In this document: positions 23,245 to 33,146 of the stretch, in pieces
Layout of the letters: each line of letters begins with the position of its first letter
Numbering within the stretch: the first letter of the stretch is position 1
NCBI GenBank assembly: GCA_964461295.1
Contig: CAYWTX010000419.1
Coordinates: 1 to 50,169 of the forward strand
Direction of reading: 5' to 3'
DNA: 50,169 nucleotides
Source: CAYWTX01 sp964461295
Lineage (GTDB): Bacteria > Planctomycetota > Phycisphaerae > SM23-33
Position numbers and translations under genes: made by a program
Notes under the pieces: generated by a model
Told to the model about the DNA's origin: nothing
Seen by the model: only the letters and a program-made list of their open reading frames with translations
The model's database searches: none

Positions 23245-24223
23245 TGCTGATCTCTCTCGTCTGCAACCGAGAAACCAGCATGCCTGCCAGGCGATCCCAG
23301 AAGCCTTCGTGCCTCAGGCGTGCCCAGAGCGTGATCAGTTCGCCGAACCGCTGCTGCCGCTGGCAGCGCCGCAACTGCTGGAAGTGCCTGATCCCCGGGC
23401 GCAGACGCGAGAACGGCGCCGCACGGCCATAGAACGCCCGCGCTCGCTCGCGTTCCTCCTCTTCGAAGGAGTCGAGTTGTTCGTCCCACACGTCGCAGTC
23501 GTGGATGTCGCCCAGCAGCGTCTGGAGTTCCTTGACGGCCTCGACCGGCGCGGCCATGGCGCCGTCGTACAGCGGCTGGGAGATTTCCACGGTGTAGCGG
23601 AGGCGTTTGGCGGCGATGCGCATCTGGTGGTGGGAGTCCTTCGCCTTCTCGTCGGCCAGGCAATCCTGCCAGGCCAGCAGTTCCTCGACGCGGCGGAGGA
23701 TTTCGCGTTCGGCGCGGAGGAACGCGGCGGGCGCCTGGATCACGACGCCGCGGCTGCGGAGGGTCTGGCAGGCGTGTTCGGTCGCGGCGGCGATCTCGCT
23801 CAGGACGCGGGCGCGTTCGAGGCGGTCGATGGCGAGGATGACGTCCTGCTGGAAGGCCTTTCGGCGCTGGCGGAGCCGCAGAAGCAGGCGCTGCACGCCG
23901 GGGTGGAGGCTCTTATCCCTAGGGGCCGCCAGGGCTTTCTGGGCCGCGGCCACGGACTCGATCTGCACGTCGGTGTCGCGCGCGGGGCCGAGGCTGCGCC
24001 GCAGGCGGCGCATCGACTTGCGCCAGGGCCTGGCCTGTTCGGCCGGGAAGCAGTCGCCGAACATTTCGAGGGCGGCGCGGAAGCGCCGCGAGGCGACGCG
24101 GGCCTGGTGGACGGGTTCGTTCTGGCGGGCCCTGCGGGCCCCGCGCAGGTGCTCGGAGATGATCCGCACCTGCTCAGACAGGAAATCCGCCCCCAGCAGC
24201 AGCCAACTTTCGTCGCAGGTCAT
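23210..24223 (-). CDS. CHAD-domain protein
   Basis: This 337-residue protein has the hallmarks of CHAD, an alpha-helical domain rich in conserved histidines and basic residues that binds polyphosphate. The key motifs are VHQARVASRRFRAALEMFGD near residue 40 and HHQMRIAAKRLRYTVEI in the second half. Both are of the H-x-x-R-x-x-x-[RK]-R type and reflect the internal duplication of CHAD. The protein is mostly helical and strongly basic. AAGGA lies nine bases before the ATG at 24223; an alternative ATG at 24244 has no such site. The last dozen or so residues (EISRDEGDERDKKE) come from a fold-back repeat. It is paired with the HD-domain gene downstream. Confidence 0.88.
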   Translation of the reverse strand: MTCDESWLLLGADFLSEQVRIISEHLRGARRARQNEPVHQARVASRRFRAALEMFGDCFPAEQARPWRKSMRRLRRSLGPARDTDVQIESVAAAQKALAAPRDKSLHPGVQRLLLRLRQRRKAFQQDVILAIDRLERARVLSEIAAATEHACQTLRSRGVVIQAPAAFLRAEREILRRVEELLAWQDCLADEKAKDSHHQMRIAAKRLRYTVEISQPLYDGAMAAPVEAVKELQTLLGDIHDCDVWDEQLDSFEEEERERARAFYGRAAPFSRLRPGIRHFQQLRRCQRQQRFGELITLWARLRHEGFWDRLAGMLVSRLQTREISRDEGDERDKKE

Positions 24224-24243
24224 GGAAGTGTGTCCTTGAGCCA

Positions 24244-24461
24244 TGTGCGCCAATTGTATCACCGCCGAGGCGCCGAGGCGCGGAGTGAAGAAATGGAAAT
24301 GCCGCGATGTCCAACGCTCTTGTCTCCGCGTCCTTCCGCCGGGATCTGCGGCGGGGCCCCCTGGGGCGCGGTTGACCCGTCCTGGGCTGCGGGAGAAGCA
24401 CGATTGCCCGCAACTGCCCCGCTTGCCGGCGGTTGAACTGTAGTGCGGAAGGAAGGTTCGC
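24244..24461. other. Gap between divergent CHAD and DUF4159 genes
   Basis: The gap holds a short iterated tract, CCGCCGAGGCGCCGAGGCGC (about 24262-24281), with a weak inverted counterpart TCTCCGCGTCC further on. It resembles one arm of the fold-back repeats seen elsewhere, but no matching second arm is complete. No promoter is clear. Confidence 0.35.
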
Positions 24462-25994
24462 ATGTCGGGTAGCCCATCGCTTCGCCTGGCGGCGGGTCTG
24501 CTGTCGCTGGCGGCGTTTTGCACGGCCGCGGCGGCTCAGGCCAAGCCGAAGATCAACATATGGGGCGCGCCCCCGCAGGAGAAGCCGCATTTCACCAAGG
24601 CGGCCGAGACGGCGGCGCCGTTGCCCCTGCCCGTCACGCCGCAGCGGCGGAGCGAGAAGAAGCGTCCGCCGGCTCCGCCCAAGCTCATCGCCAACCTCGC
24701 CAACTTCAGCGTGGAAGGCTGGCAGGGATCGCCCGGCGCCGTTGACACGCTGCTTACCACCGCCCAGGAGAACGTCAAGCTCTGGTACGGCTGGGAGCAT
24801 CTGGACATCCGGGACATGGTCCGCAAGCACACGGCGGGCGTGCGGACCAAGACGCCCATCCTGTACCTGTGCGCCTATTACCCGCTGAAGTTCACGCCCG
24901 ACCAGCGGGACGCGCTCAGGGACTACGTGATGGACGGCGGCACGATGCTGATCAACTGCTGCGGACAGAAGGACGCGTACGAGTCCGCCCAGGCCGAACT
25001 GAAGGCGATGTTCGCCCATCGCCCGCTGCGGATGCTGCCGCCGGATCACCCGCTGTACTGTTCCAACTACAAGATCGAGCGCGTCGCCCTGCCGTCGCTG
25101 GGGCCGGCGGCGCCCTTCACGGCTGCCGCGGAAGACCTTGCCGGCGTTCCGGGGGGTCAGGTCTCGGGGCTTCAGCGTCCGCGCGTCCACGCGATCAGCA
25201 TCGGCACGCGAGCGGCCGTGCTGGTGAGCATGGAGGACCTCGCCTGCGGCTGGAACAAGTGGGACAACGTCAAGGTGCTCCGCTACGCCCCGGGCGATTC
25301 GAACAAGCTGGGCATCAACATCATGACGTACGTGACGGCCGAGCTGCGCCTGGCGGAATACCTGTCTCGGACGCGGGAGATTCAGGGTCCCAGCGTGCGG
25401 CCGCGGCAGCAGTTCGTGCTGGCGCAGATCATTCACGAGGGGAACTGGGACGCCAACCCGTCGGGGATTCCGTATTTCCTGAAGGAACTGGGTTCGAACA
25501 CGTCGATCGCGGTGAAGTTCACGAGGGTGCGGTTGGAGATGAAGAACCCCAACCTGTTCACGTACCCATTGTTGTATATGACAGGCACGTGGGACCCGGC
25601 CCTGCGCGACGACGAGGTCGCCCTGCTGCGGAGGCACCTCAAGGAGGGCGGCACGCTGATCGCCGACGCCGCCAGCGGCCTGGCCGAGTTCGACGGCGGC
25701 TTCCGCGAGTTGGTGCGGAAGCTGTTCCCCGACGCCAGGCTGGAGAAGCTGCCCAAGGAACACGCGGTGTTCAGCAGCTTCCACAACATCGACAAGCTCA
25801 ACGCCAACCACCTTTCCGAGCCGATCGAGCCGGTGATCCTGGCGGTGATGCACGACAATCGTCCGGCGATTCTGTACTCGCCCATCGGGATGGGCGACGG
25901 GTGGGCGCAGAGGCACAGCGCGTTCGCGCGGTGCTACGCCCAGGAGGACGCGGTGAAACTGGGGACCAACCTCGTGGTGTTTGCGATGCAGTAG
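24462..25994 (+). CDS. Secreted protein with two DUF4159-type domains
   Basis: This 510-residue protein starts with a signal peptide (LAAGLLSLAAFCTAAAAQA). A proline- and lysine-rich linker follows. Two copies of the same fold come next: about residues 125-260 (LCAYYPLKFTPDQRDALRDY, VMDGGTMLINCCGQKDAYES) and about 360-505 (YMTGTWDPALRDDEVALLRR, KEGGTLIADAASGLAEFDGG, FPDARLEKLPKEHAVF). These motifs match DUF4159, a Rossmann-like, glutamine-amidotransferase-related domain often encoded next to MoxR and vWA genes. GGAAGGAAGG lies before the ATG. It is the first gene of an eight-gene block and is followed by moxR after a 90-bp fold-back repeat. Its molecular role is unknown. Confidence 0.82.
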   Translation: MSGSPSLRLAAGLLSLAAFCTAAAAQAKPKINIWGAPPQEKPHFTKAAETAAPLPLPVTPQRRSEKKRPPAPPKLIANLANFSVEGWQGSPGAVDTLLTTAQENVKLWYGWEHLDIRDMVRKHTAGVRTKTPILYLCAYYPLKFTPDQRDALRDYVMDGGTMLINCCGQKDAYESAQAELKAMFAHRPLRMLPPDHPLYCSNYKIERVALPSLGPAAPFTAAAEDLAGVPGGQVSGLQRPRVHAISIGTRAAVLVSMEDLACGWNKWDNVKVLRYAPGDSNKLGINIMTYVTAELRLAEYLSRTREIQGPSVRPRQQFVLAQIIHEGNWDANPSGIPYFLKELGSNTSIAVKFTRVRLEMKNPNLFTYPLLYMTGTWDPALRDDEVALLRRHLKEGGTLIADAASGLAEFDGGFRELVRKLFPDARLEKLPKEHAVFSSFHNIDKLNANHLSEPIEPVILAVMHDNRPAILYSPIGMGDGWAQRHSAFARCYAQEDAVKLGTNLVVFAMQ

Positions 25995-26080
25995 CAGGCT
26001 GCCAGCCGCCAGCTTCCAGCAAGAAGGAGCCGAAGAGTTCTTTGCTGAAAGCTGGTCGCTGGAAGCTGGAAGCTGGGAGT
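25995..26080. repeat. Fold-back repeat, core AGCTTCCAGC (copy B)
   Basis: The left arm is GCCAGCCGCCAGCTTCCAGC (26001-26020) and the right arm GCTGGTCGCTGGAAGCTGG plus AAGCTGGGAG. The loop is about 20 bases, containing GAAGGAGCCGAAGAGTTC. Its right end supplies the GGGAG that precedes the moxR start. Confidence 0.7.
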
Positions 26081-26085
26081 TGAAC

Positions 26086-27111
<1,026 letters not shown>

Positions 27112-27115
27112 GAAG

Positions 27116-27226
27116 AACACGGACACACGGACGAACACGGACTGACACGGACGAATATGGACAAAGGCCGCGACCCGATGTCCGTGTCAGTCTGTGTCAG
27201 TCCGTGTTTGTCCGGGTGTCCGTGTT
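27116..27226. repeat. Fold-back repeat, core ACACGGAC
   Basis: The left arm (27116-27163) consists of units such as AACACGGAC, ACACGGACG, GAACACGGACTG and ACACGGACGAA. The right arm (27179-27226) is built of TCCGTGTCAGT, CTGTGTCAGTCCGTG and TGTCCGTGTT, the inverse. The loop is about 15 bases. It fills the whole gap between moxR and the DUF58 gene; no Shine-Dalgarno for the next gene is clear. Confidence 0.75.
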
Positions 27227-27239
27227 GGGCTAACCCCCA

Positions 27240-28181
27240 ATGCTGCAAACCAACGCCATAGCCGAGCTTCTTTCCCCCCAACTGCTGGAGCGGACGCGGG
27301 GGCTGATGCTCGTGGCGCGGCGGGTGGTGGAAGGGGCGCTGCACGGGTTGCATCGAAGCCCGCTGCACGGGCTGAGCATCGAGTTCGCCGAGCACCGCGA
27401 GTACAGCCCCGGCGACGAACTGAAGCACCTGGACTGGAAGGTCATCGCCCGCAGCGAGCGATACGTCGTCAAGCAGTACGAGCAGGAAACCAGCCTGCGG
27501 GCTCTGATCGTCCTGGACCGCTCGCGGTCGATGGCCTTCGGCGAGAACACGCTGACGGGCGAGCCCACCGGGCGAACCAGCAAGTTCGGCTACGGGCGCA
27601 TCCTGGCCGCGGCGCTGGCCCACCTGCTGATCGAGCAGGGCGACAGCGTCGGGCTGATCCTGGCCACCGACCGCATCACGCACCAGGTGCCGCCGCGATC
27701 GGCGCCCGGGCACATCCTCAGCATCTGCCGCACGCTCATGGACGCCGAGCCGGCCGGGAGGACCGACCTGGCCTCGGCGCTCAACCAGCTCGCGGTGAGC
27801 CTGAAGCGCCGCAGCCTCGTGCTGCTCATCAGCGACCTGTTCGACGAACCCGATGGGTTGATCGCCACGCTGGGCCAGCTTCACCACCGCGGCCACGAGG
27901 TGGTGCTGATGCACGTGATGGACCCGGTGGAGCGGCTGTTCGACGTCGGGCGCACCAGCGGCGGCGTGACGGTGCTGCGCGACATGGAGACCGGCGGCGA
28001 GTTTGACGCCGAGCCGCACCTGATCCAGGAACTCGTCCGCCGCGAGGTGGAGAAGTTCTGCGCCTCGCTGGAGGACGGCGCGAAGCGCTACGGCCTGCAC
28101 CTGGTCCGCTGCCGCACCGACGAGCCGGTGGAGCAGGTGCTGGTGAGTTACCTGCACCGAAGAGGAAAGATGCGGAAGTAG
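27240..28181 (+). CDS. DUF58 (von Willebrand A-like) protein
   Basis: This 313-residue protein carries the DUF58 core: GLHRSPLHGLSIEFAEHREY, SPGDELKHLDWKVIARSERY and VKQYEQETSLRALIVLDRS. The vWA-type metal site is DRSRS (93-97, the DxSxS motif). It then continues with LLISDLFDEPDGLIATLGQL near residue 200. DUF58 proteins are the usual direct neighbours and partners of MoxR ATPases. No membrane segment is seen, so it is probably cytoplasmic. The ATG at 27240 lies 13 bases after the fold-back repeat, with no Shine-Dalgarno in between, so translation may depend on structure or on reinitiation. Confidence 0.93.
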   Translation: MLQTNAIAELLSPQLLERTRGLMLVARRVVEGALHGLHRSPLHGLSIEFAEHREYSPGDELKHLDWKVIARSERYVVKQYEQETSLRALIVLDRSRSMAFGENTLTGEPTGRTSKFGYGRILAAALAHLLIEQGDSVGLILATDRITHQVPPRSAPGHILSICRTLMDAEPAGRTDLASALNQLAVSLKRRSLVLLISDLFDEPDGLIATLGQLHHRGHEVVLMHVMDPVERLFDVGRTSGGVTVLRDMETGGEFDAEPHLIQELVRREVEKFCASLEDGAKRYGLHLVRCRTDEPVEQVLVSYLHRRGKMRK

Positions 28182-28406
28182 CCGCCGGCTTCCAGCGGCC
28201 AGCTTCCAGCAAGAGAAAGAGAAGGTGACCCGGTTCGTAGTACCGCCCTTGGGGCCAGGGCCGTAAGGCGGAATCCCGGCACGCCTTCGACGAGACGGGA
28301 GCCGCCTTACGGCCCTGGCCCCAAGGGCGGAACTACAAACGAAATCGGCCTCCCTCCTGCTGGAAGCTGGAAGCTGGTAGCTGGAAGCTGGAAGCTGGAA
28401 GCTTCT
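28182..28406. repeat. Nested fold-back repeat, outer core AGCTTCCAGC (copy D) with a long inner palindrome
   Basis: The outer arms are GGCTTCCAGCGGCCAGC plus TTCCAGC (28187-28210) and GCTGGAAGCTGGAAGCTGG and onward (about 28359-28403). Inside is a second palindrome with about 34-bp arms, 28236-28271 and 28302-28341. Reading the right arm, it goes CCGCCTTACGGCCCTGGCCC, then CAAGGGCGGAACTACAAACG. The two inner arms match at nearly every position. The inner loop is 30 bases. The right outer arm supplies GGAAG just before the BatA-type gene's ATG. Confidence 0.8.
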
Positions 28407-30680
28407 ATGACATTGTTGTCCCCCATCCTGCTCTTGTTCGCCGCGTTCGCCGCGGTGCCGCTGGTGCTGCACCTGTACCACCGGCGCAAGCGGATCATGG
28501 TGGAGTTCTCCACCAACCGCTTCTTCACCGACACGGTGATCCAGTCGCAGCGGAGGATGCAGCTTCAGCGGCTGATGCTCATGCTGCTTCGCATGGCGGC
28601 GTGCGTGCTGCTGGCGTTGGCGGTCTCGCGCCCGATCCTGGAGGTGCTGGGCATGGGCGGGGCCCAGGGGCGGCGCGACGTCGTCATCCTGCTGGATGAT
28701 TCGCTTTCGATGAAGGCGGCCGACGCGGCCGTGGCGAGCGGGGCGGACCGCTACACGCGGCTGGAGCGAGCCAAGGCGGTCGCGGCTGGGACGCTGCGGC
28801 AGCTTGCCCGCGGCGACCGGGCGGCGGTGCTGACGTTCAGCGGCAAGGCGTTGGGCAGCGCGGGCCTGGCGGGCGTGGAACTCACAAGCGACCCGGCCCG
28901 GCTGATCGGAGAACTGGCCTCGCTGACGGCGACCGACGCCGGCCCGGGCCCGTTCTGGGCCGTGGAGCAGGCCGCGCGGATCTTCGACTCGCCCCAGCAG
29001 CGGGCCCGCATGTTGATGGTCGCCACCGACCTGCAGGCCAACCAGTGGCCGCAGAGCGATTGGCCCCAGCCGCGCGAGCCCATCCAGACCGTGCTGCTGC
29101 ACGTGGAGGACCCGACGACGAACAACGCGATGGTCGAGTCGGCCGTGCTGAGCCAGGGCCTGGCCGTCATCGGCCAGCCCAACACGCTGGAGATTCGGCT
29201 GAGGAACTATCGGCCGGGGGCGATCGTGGGGCAGCTCGTCGTGGAGTTGGACGGCAAGGCGCAGGCGCACCGGCCGCTGGAGTTGCCCGGGCAAAGCGCG
29301 CACGTGGAGCACGTGCCGCTGGCGCTGGAGCGCGAGGCCAGCGGGCCGAGCACGGCGAGGGCGGTTGCGGCGCAGCCAGCGACGTCCTCGGCGCCGCGCC
29401 AACTGAAGATCGCGTTTGTCGCCCCGGACGCCCTGCCCGAGGACAACACGCTCTACGCGACGCTGGAGACCACGCGGCGGCTGCCGATTCTGCTGGTGGA
29501 CGGCATGCCGAGCGACAACCCGCGTCGCACGCCCGCCTTCTATCTGAAGGCGGCGCTTGAGGCCGTGGTGGCCGACGGCGAAGGTCTGCTGGTGAACTCG
29601 GTGGGCGTTGGTGAACTGCCCAACGAGAGCATGGACGGCTACCGCGTGATGATCCTGGCGGGCGTGGAGTCGCTGAGCGTCGAGCAGGTGGCGCGGCTGG
29701 AGAGATTCGTCCTCGCCGGCGGGGGCCTGGAGATCTTCCTTGCCGGCGGGGCAGCCGGCGAGTTCCACAACGGGGTGCTTGGCTCGCCGCGGCGGCCGCT
29801 GGGCGGGCTCCTGCCCGGCAAGCTCAAGCGGTTGGTGGCGTCGAAGGACCAGGCCGAGCCGATGCACATCCTCGAGGCACAGTGGGACCACGCGATTTTC
29901 CAGCGGTTCACCGGCCCGCTGCGCAGCGCCCTGGCTGGCATCGACATCCGCCAGGCGTGGCTCGTGGAGCCGCGCGAGGCCAGCGTGCTGGCGCGCATCG
30001 ACGACCGCATGCCGCTGATGCTGGAGCGGTCTTACGGCCGCGGGCGGGTCCTGCTGGTGACGACCTCGCCGCAGCCGGACTGGAGCAGCCTGCCGCTGCG
30101 GCGGAGCTTTGTCACGCTGATGAGCCGCACGATCAGTTACCTGGCGGGGGCGGGTTCGGCCGCGAGGACGAACGAGGTCGGGCAGGAGTTGGTGATGCTG
30201 CGCGGCAAGGCCGCGCGGCCGGCGGCGGTGAAGCGGCCGGGCAGCCAGCCGCCGAGGACGGCGCACCTGCGGGCGGCGGGGGCGACGGGCGAGGCGTACT
30301 TGCCGGCGGCGGATGTGGCGGCCGCCGGGTTCTACACGGTCGATGCGGCCTCGCCCGGCGAGGCGGCGGTCGTCGCGGCTGTGAACTGCCCGCGAAGCGA
30401 ATCGGCCCCGGAGACGGTGGACGCCAACGACGTCGCCCGCTTCAGCGGGCGATGGAGGATCACGCCTGTGAGTCTGGCCAGGGGCGAGGGCGGCAAGGCG
30501 TTGGGCGGCGAGGGCGCGATCGCGAAGGTGCTTTCGGCGGGCAAGGTGAGCCGCGGCATCTGGGACATGCTGCTGTGGGTGGTGCTGGCAGCGCTGGTGA
30601 TCGAGCCGGTGGTTGCCAACCGGCTGGGGAGGAAGAATGAGTCGGCCGCGTTGAGCGGAACGAAGGCGAAGGCGGCGTGA
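28407..30680 (+). CDS. BatA-type membrane protein with vWA domain
   Basis: This 757-residue protein opens with the BatA/aerotolerance-regulator N-terminal domain: LLSPILLLFAAFAAVPLVLH as membrane segment 1, then HRRKRIMVEFSTNRFF, and a second segment near 58-75 (LMLLRMAACVLLALAVSRPI). A vWA domain follows, with the metal motif DDSLS at 97-101. Later parts read like a long periplasmic region: ILLVDGMPSDNPRRTPAFYL near 365, and VMILAGVESLSVEQVARLER, GATase-like or DUF4159-like. A C-terminal membrane segment, WDMLLWVVLAALVIEPVVAN, closes the protein. GGAAG from the repeat precedes the ATG. It is part of the MoxR block and is probably an inner-membrane partner of MoxR-DUF58. Confidence 0.9.
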   Translation: MTLLSPILLLFAAFAAVPLVLHLYHRRKRIMVEFSTNRFFTDTVIQSQRRMQLQRLMLMLLRMAACVLLALAVSRPILEVLGMGGAQGRRDVVILLDDSLSMKAADAAVASGADRYTRLERAKAVAAGTLRQLARGDRAAVLTFSGKALGSAGLAGVELTSDPARLIGELASLTATDAGPGPFWAVEQAARIFDSPQQRARMLMVATDLQANQWPQSDWPQPREPIQTVLLHVEDPTTNNAMVESAVLSQGLAVIGQPNTLEIRLRNYRPGAIVGQLVVELDGKAQAHRPLELPGQSAHVEHVPLALEREASGPSTARAVAAQPATSSAPRQLKIAFVAPDALPEDNTLYATLETTRRLPILLVDGMPSDNPRRTPAFYLKAALEAVVADGEGLLVNSVGVGELPNESMDGYRVMILAGVESLSVEQVARLERFVLAGGGLEIFLAGGAAGEFHNGVLGSPRRPLGGLLPGKLKRLVASKDQAEPMHILEAQWDHAIFQRFTGPLRSALAGIDIRQAWLVEPREASVLARIDDRMPLMLERSYGRGRVLLVTTSPQPDWSSLPLRRSFVTLMSRTISYLAGAGSAARTNEVGQELVMLRGKAARPAAVKRPGSQPPRTAHLRAAGATGEAYLPAADVAAAGFYTVDAASPGEAAVVAAVNCPRSESAPETVDANDVARFSGRWRITPVSLARGEGGKALGGEGAIAKVLSAGKVSRGIWDMLLWVVLAALVIEPVVANRLGRKNESAALSGTKAKAA

Positions 30681-30723
30681 AGAACGCCAGAAAGCAAGCC
30701 GTCAGGCGATTGGAGCTGGCTGT

Positions 30724-33120
30724 GTGGATCGAATGAGCTTGGGTGCATCACAACTTGCGGCGTTGCGGATTGACTGGTCCAATTTCGGGCCCGTCGCCGT
30801 CGTGCTGGTGGGGATCGGCGTGGCGCTGGTGGTGCTGGCGTATACGCGCGGGTTGCGCGGGCGAGGGCGGGCTGCGCGGAACAGGTTCCTGCTGCTGGGC
30901 CTGCGGCTGGGGGCGATCGCCTGCCTGCTGGCGGCGCTGCTGCACCCGATGTGGGTGTGGCGGAAGGCGGACCTGGACAAGCCTGCCGTTGCGGTGGTGC
31001 TGGACAACAGCCTGTCGATGTCGCTGCCGGCCGAGGGAGAGGCCGGCCCCAGCCGCTACGAGCGGGCGCTGGATGTGCTGCGCAGTCGCATCGTGCCCAA
31101 GCTGGGCCAGTCGGCCGAGCTGCGGTGCTACGACGCCTCGGGGAGCGTGCTGGACCTGGCGGCTCTGCCGGCGGCGCCCAAGGGCGAGCGGAGCCCGCTG
31201 ACGGAGTCGCTGGCTCGCGTGCAGAGAGCGCTGCGAGCCAGGAAGCTCGCGGGAATCATCCTGCTGAGCGACGGGGCCGAATCGGATGACTCACGGTCGG
31301 GCGCCGGCGGGCTGAAGGACGTTCACGCAGCCGTGTATCCGGTGGAGTTGGCCCGTCAGGCCGCGGCGGGCGTCGGGCCGAGCGACTTGTCGATCCAGGC
31401 GGTCATCGCCAACCAGCGGGCACTGGCGGGCAACGCGGTGAAGGTGACGGTGCTGATGGGGGCCACGGGGCGCATCGACGCGCGGAACGTCGAGGTCACG
31501 ATCTCGGATGAGCGGTCCGTGGTAGCGCGGAAGATCATCCGCTGGCACGCCGGGGAGATGAACCGCGGCGTGGACCTGGACTTTCAGGCGAGCCGTCCCG
31601 GCAAGCTGACGTACACGGTGGACGTACGGGCGCAGGATGCCAGCGCGGGACCCGGGCACGGGCCTGCGCCGGGCGCTTCAACCACGGCGCCAGGCGCCGA
31701 GGTCGCGGCTGCCCCCTTCCATATCGAGCGCAACCTGGGCAACAACCGCGCGTGGTTCCCGCTGGCGGTGCGCGTCCAGCCTTTCACCGTGTTGTACATC
31801 GACGGCGTGCTTCGCTGGGAGGGCAAGTTCATGCGGGAAGCCCTCGCCGGCGACCCCGACCTGAACGTGCTGTCGTCGGTTCGCACGGCGGCCCGCTCGG
31901 CTGGGGGCAAAAGCCGCGGCATTCTCACCAAGGAGCAGCTGGCCAACGTGAAGGTGGTGATCCTGGGCGACATCGAGCCGGGATACTTCGCCGAGGCGGA
32001 GTTGTCCGCCCTGAAGAGCTGGGTGAGCGACGGCGGCGGGCTGCTGCTGACCGGCGGCTACCTGGGCTTCGGGCCCGATGGGTTCGGCACGAGCGTCCTG
32101 CGCGACGTGCTGCCGGTGGACTTCGTCGAGGACGAGAAGGCCCAGATCGACACGCCGTTCAACCTGCGACTGACCGAGGAGGGCGAAGGCCATCCGATCT
32201 TCCACATCACGGGCGACCGCGTGCGCGACCGGGCGGTGTGGCACTCGCTGCCGCAACTGGCCGGGTGCAGCCGCATCAAGGGGATCAAGCCCGGCGCGCA
32301 GGTGCTGGCGGTGAACCCGGGCGTGTCCGGCGGCGACAACCGGCAGGGCCTGCCGGTGATGGTGAGCCAGCAGGTGGGGCGCGGGCGCTCGATGGTGTGG
32401 GCGGTGGACACGACGTGGAAGTGGCGGACGATCGTCGGCGGGTTCACCGGCGAGACGCTGTTTTACCGCAAGTTCTGGGGCCAACTCGTGCGGTTCCTGG
32501 CCGCGGGCGAGGATGAGGCCTCGGCCGAGAGGCTGTTTGTTTCCACCGACCGCTACCGGTACAAGGAAGGCCAGGACGTCAAGTTGCTGGTGGAGGTGCG
32601 CGGCGGCGAGGAATCGCGGCCGGGCAGCAGCACGCGGCCGTCGCTGCCGGCGAAGGTGGATTGGCGCGTGTCGGCGCTGTGCGTGGACGAAGAGGGCCGG
32701 CGGACGCGTGTGGGGCTGGCCTCGGCCGGGCAGGATCGCCACGAGGCGAAGGTGCCGGCGGCCCGGCCGGGACGGATGGACTTCCTCGTGACGGCCGAGC
32801 CGATTGTGCCGGCCGTGGTGAAGCGCGACCAGGACGAGTATGCGGTGCGGACGCAGGCGGTGACGGTGCAGGTGGAGCGGCCGGACCTGGAGTTGCTGGC
32901 GGGGCAGTGGGACTCGCAGTGGCTGACGCGGGCGGCACAGGCGACGGGCGGGCGCGTGCTGAAGGTGGACGAGATTGACACGTGGCGGCTGGAGACGGAG
33001 CCGACGGCCGTGACGCGCGTGGAGCAGGCGGGGTTGTGGCACCACCCGGTGCTGGTCGCGGCGTTCTTCGTTCTGCTGTGCGCGGAGTGGGTCTTGAGGC
33101 GGATGAGAAGGTTGGCGTGA
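30724..33120 (+). CDS. Membrane protein with vWA and glutamine-amidotransferase-like domains
   Basis: This 798-residue protein has two N-terminal membrane segments (about 21-40, FGPVAVVLVGIGVALVVLAY; and about 55-75). A vWA-like domain follows with DNSLS (94-98). A second domain begins near residue 355 with VLYIDGVLRWEGKFMREAL and passes LANVKVVILGDIEPGYFAEA and VSDGGGLLLTGGYLGFGPDG, the amidotransferase-like fold common in these planctomycete proteins, though without a clear catalytic Cys. A C-terminal segment, PVLVAAFFVLLCAEWVLRRM, should be membrane-spanning. The start is GTG at 30724 or ATG at 30733; GGAG lies upstream. The gene follows the BatA-type gene by 43 bp and precedes the coiled-coil gene by 26 bp, so it belongs to the same operon. 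Confidence 0.85.
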   Translation: MDRMSLGASQLAALRIDWSNFGPVAVVLVGIGVALVVLAYTRGLRGRGRAARNRFLLLGLRLGAIACLLAALLHPMWVWRKADLDKPAVAVVLDNSLSMSLPAEGEAGPSRYERALDVLRSRIVPKLGQSAELRCYDASGSVLDLAALPAAPKGERSPLTESLARVQRALRARKLAGIILLSDGAESDDSRSGAGGLKDVHAAVYPVELARQAAAGVGPSDLSIQAVIANQRALAGNAVKVTVLMGATGRIDARNVEVTISDERSVVARKIIRWHAGEMNRGVDLDFQASRPGKLTYTVDVRAQDASAGPGHGPAPGASTTAPGAEVAAAPFHIERNLGNNRAWFPLAVRVQPFTVLYIDGVLRWEGKFMREALAGDPDLNVLSSVRTAARSAGGKSRGILTKEQLANVKVVILGDIEPGYFAEAELSALKSWVSDGGGLLLTGGYLGFGPDGFGTSVLRDVLPVDFVEDEKAQIDTPFNLRLTEEGEGHPIFHITGDRVRDRAVWHSLPQLAGCSRIKGIKPGAQVLAVNPGVSGGDNRQGLPVMVSQQVGRGRSMVWAVDTTWKWRTIVGGFTGETLFYRKFWGQLVRFLAAGEDEASAERLFVSTDRYRYKEGQDVKLLVEVRGGEESRPGSSTRPSLPAKVDWRVSALCVDEEGRRTRVGLASAGQDRHEAKVPAARPGRMDFLVTAEPIVPAVVKRDQDEYAVRTQAVTVQVERPDLELLAGQWDSQWLTRAAQATGGRVLKVDEIDTWRLETEPTAVTRVEQAGLWHHPVLVAAFFVLLCAEWVLRRMRRLA

Positions 33121-33146
33121 GAGACAATGCCACACCGAGGCGCACC

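Noticed and set aside
27116..27226. Possible CRISPR array in the iterated ACACGGAC tract
   Set aside because: The units are 8-12 bp, vary in length, have no unique spacers and fold back on themselves; no cas gene is nearby.
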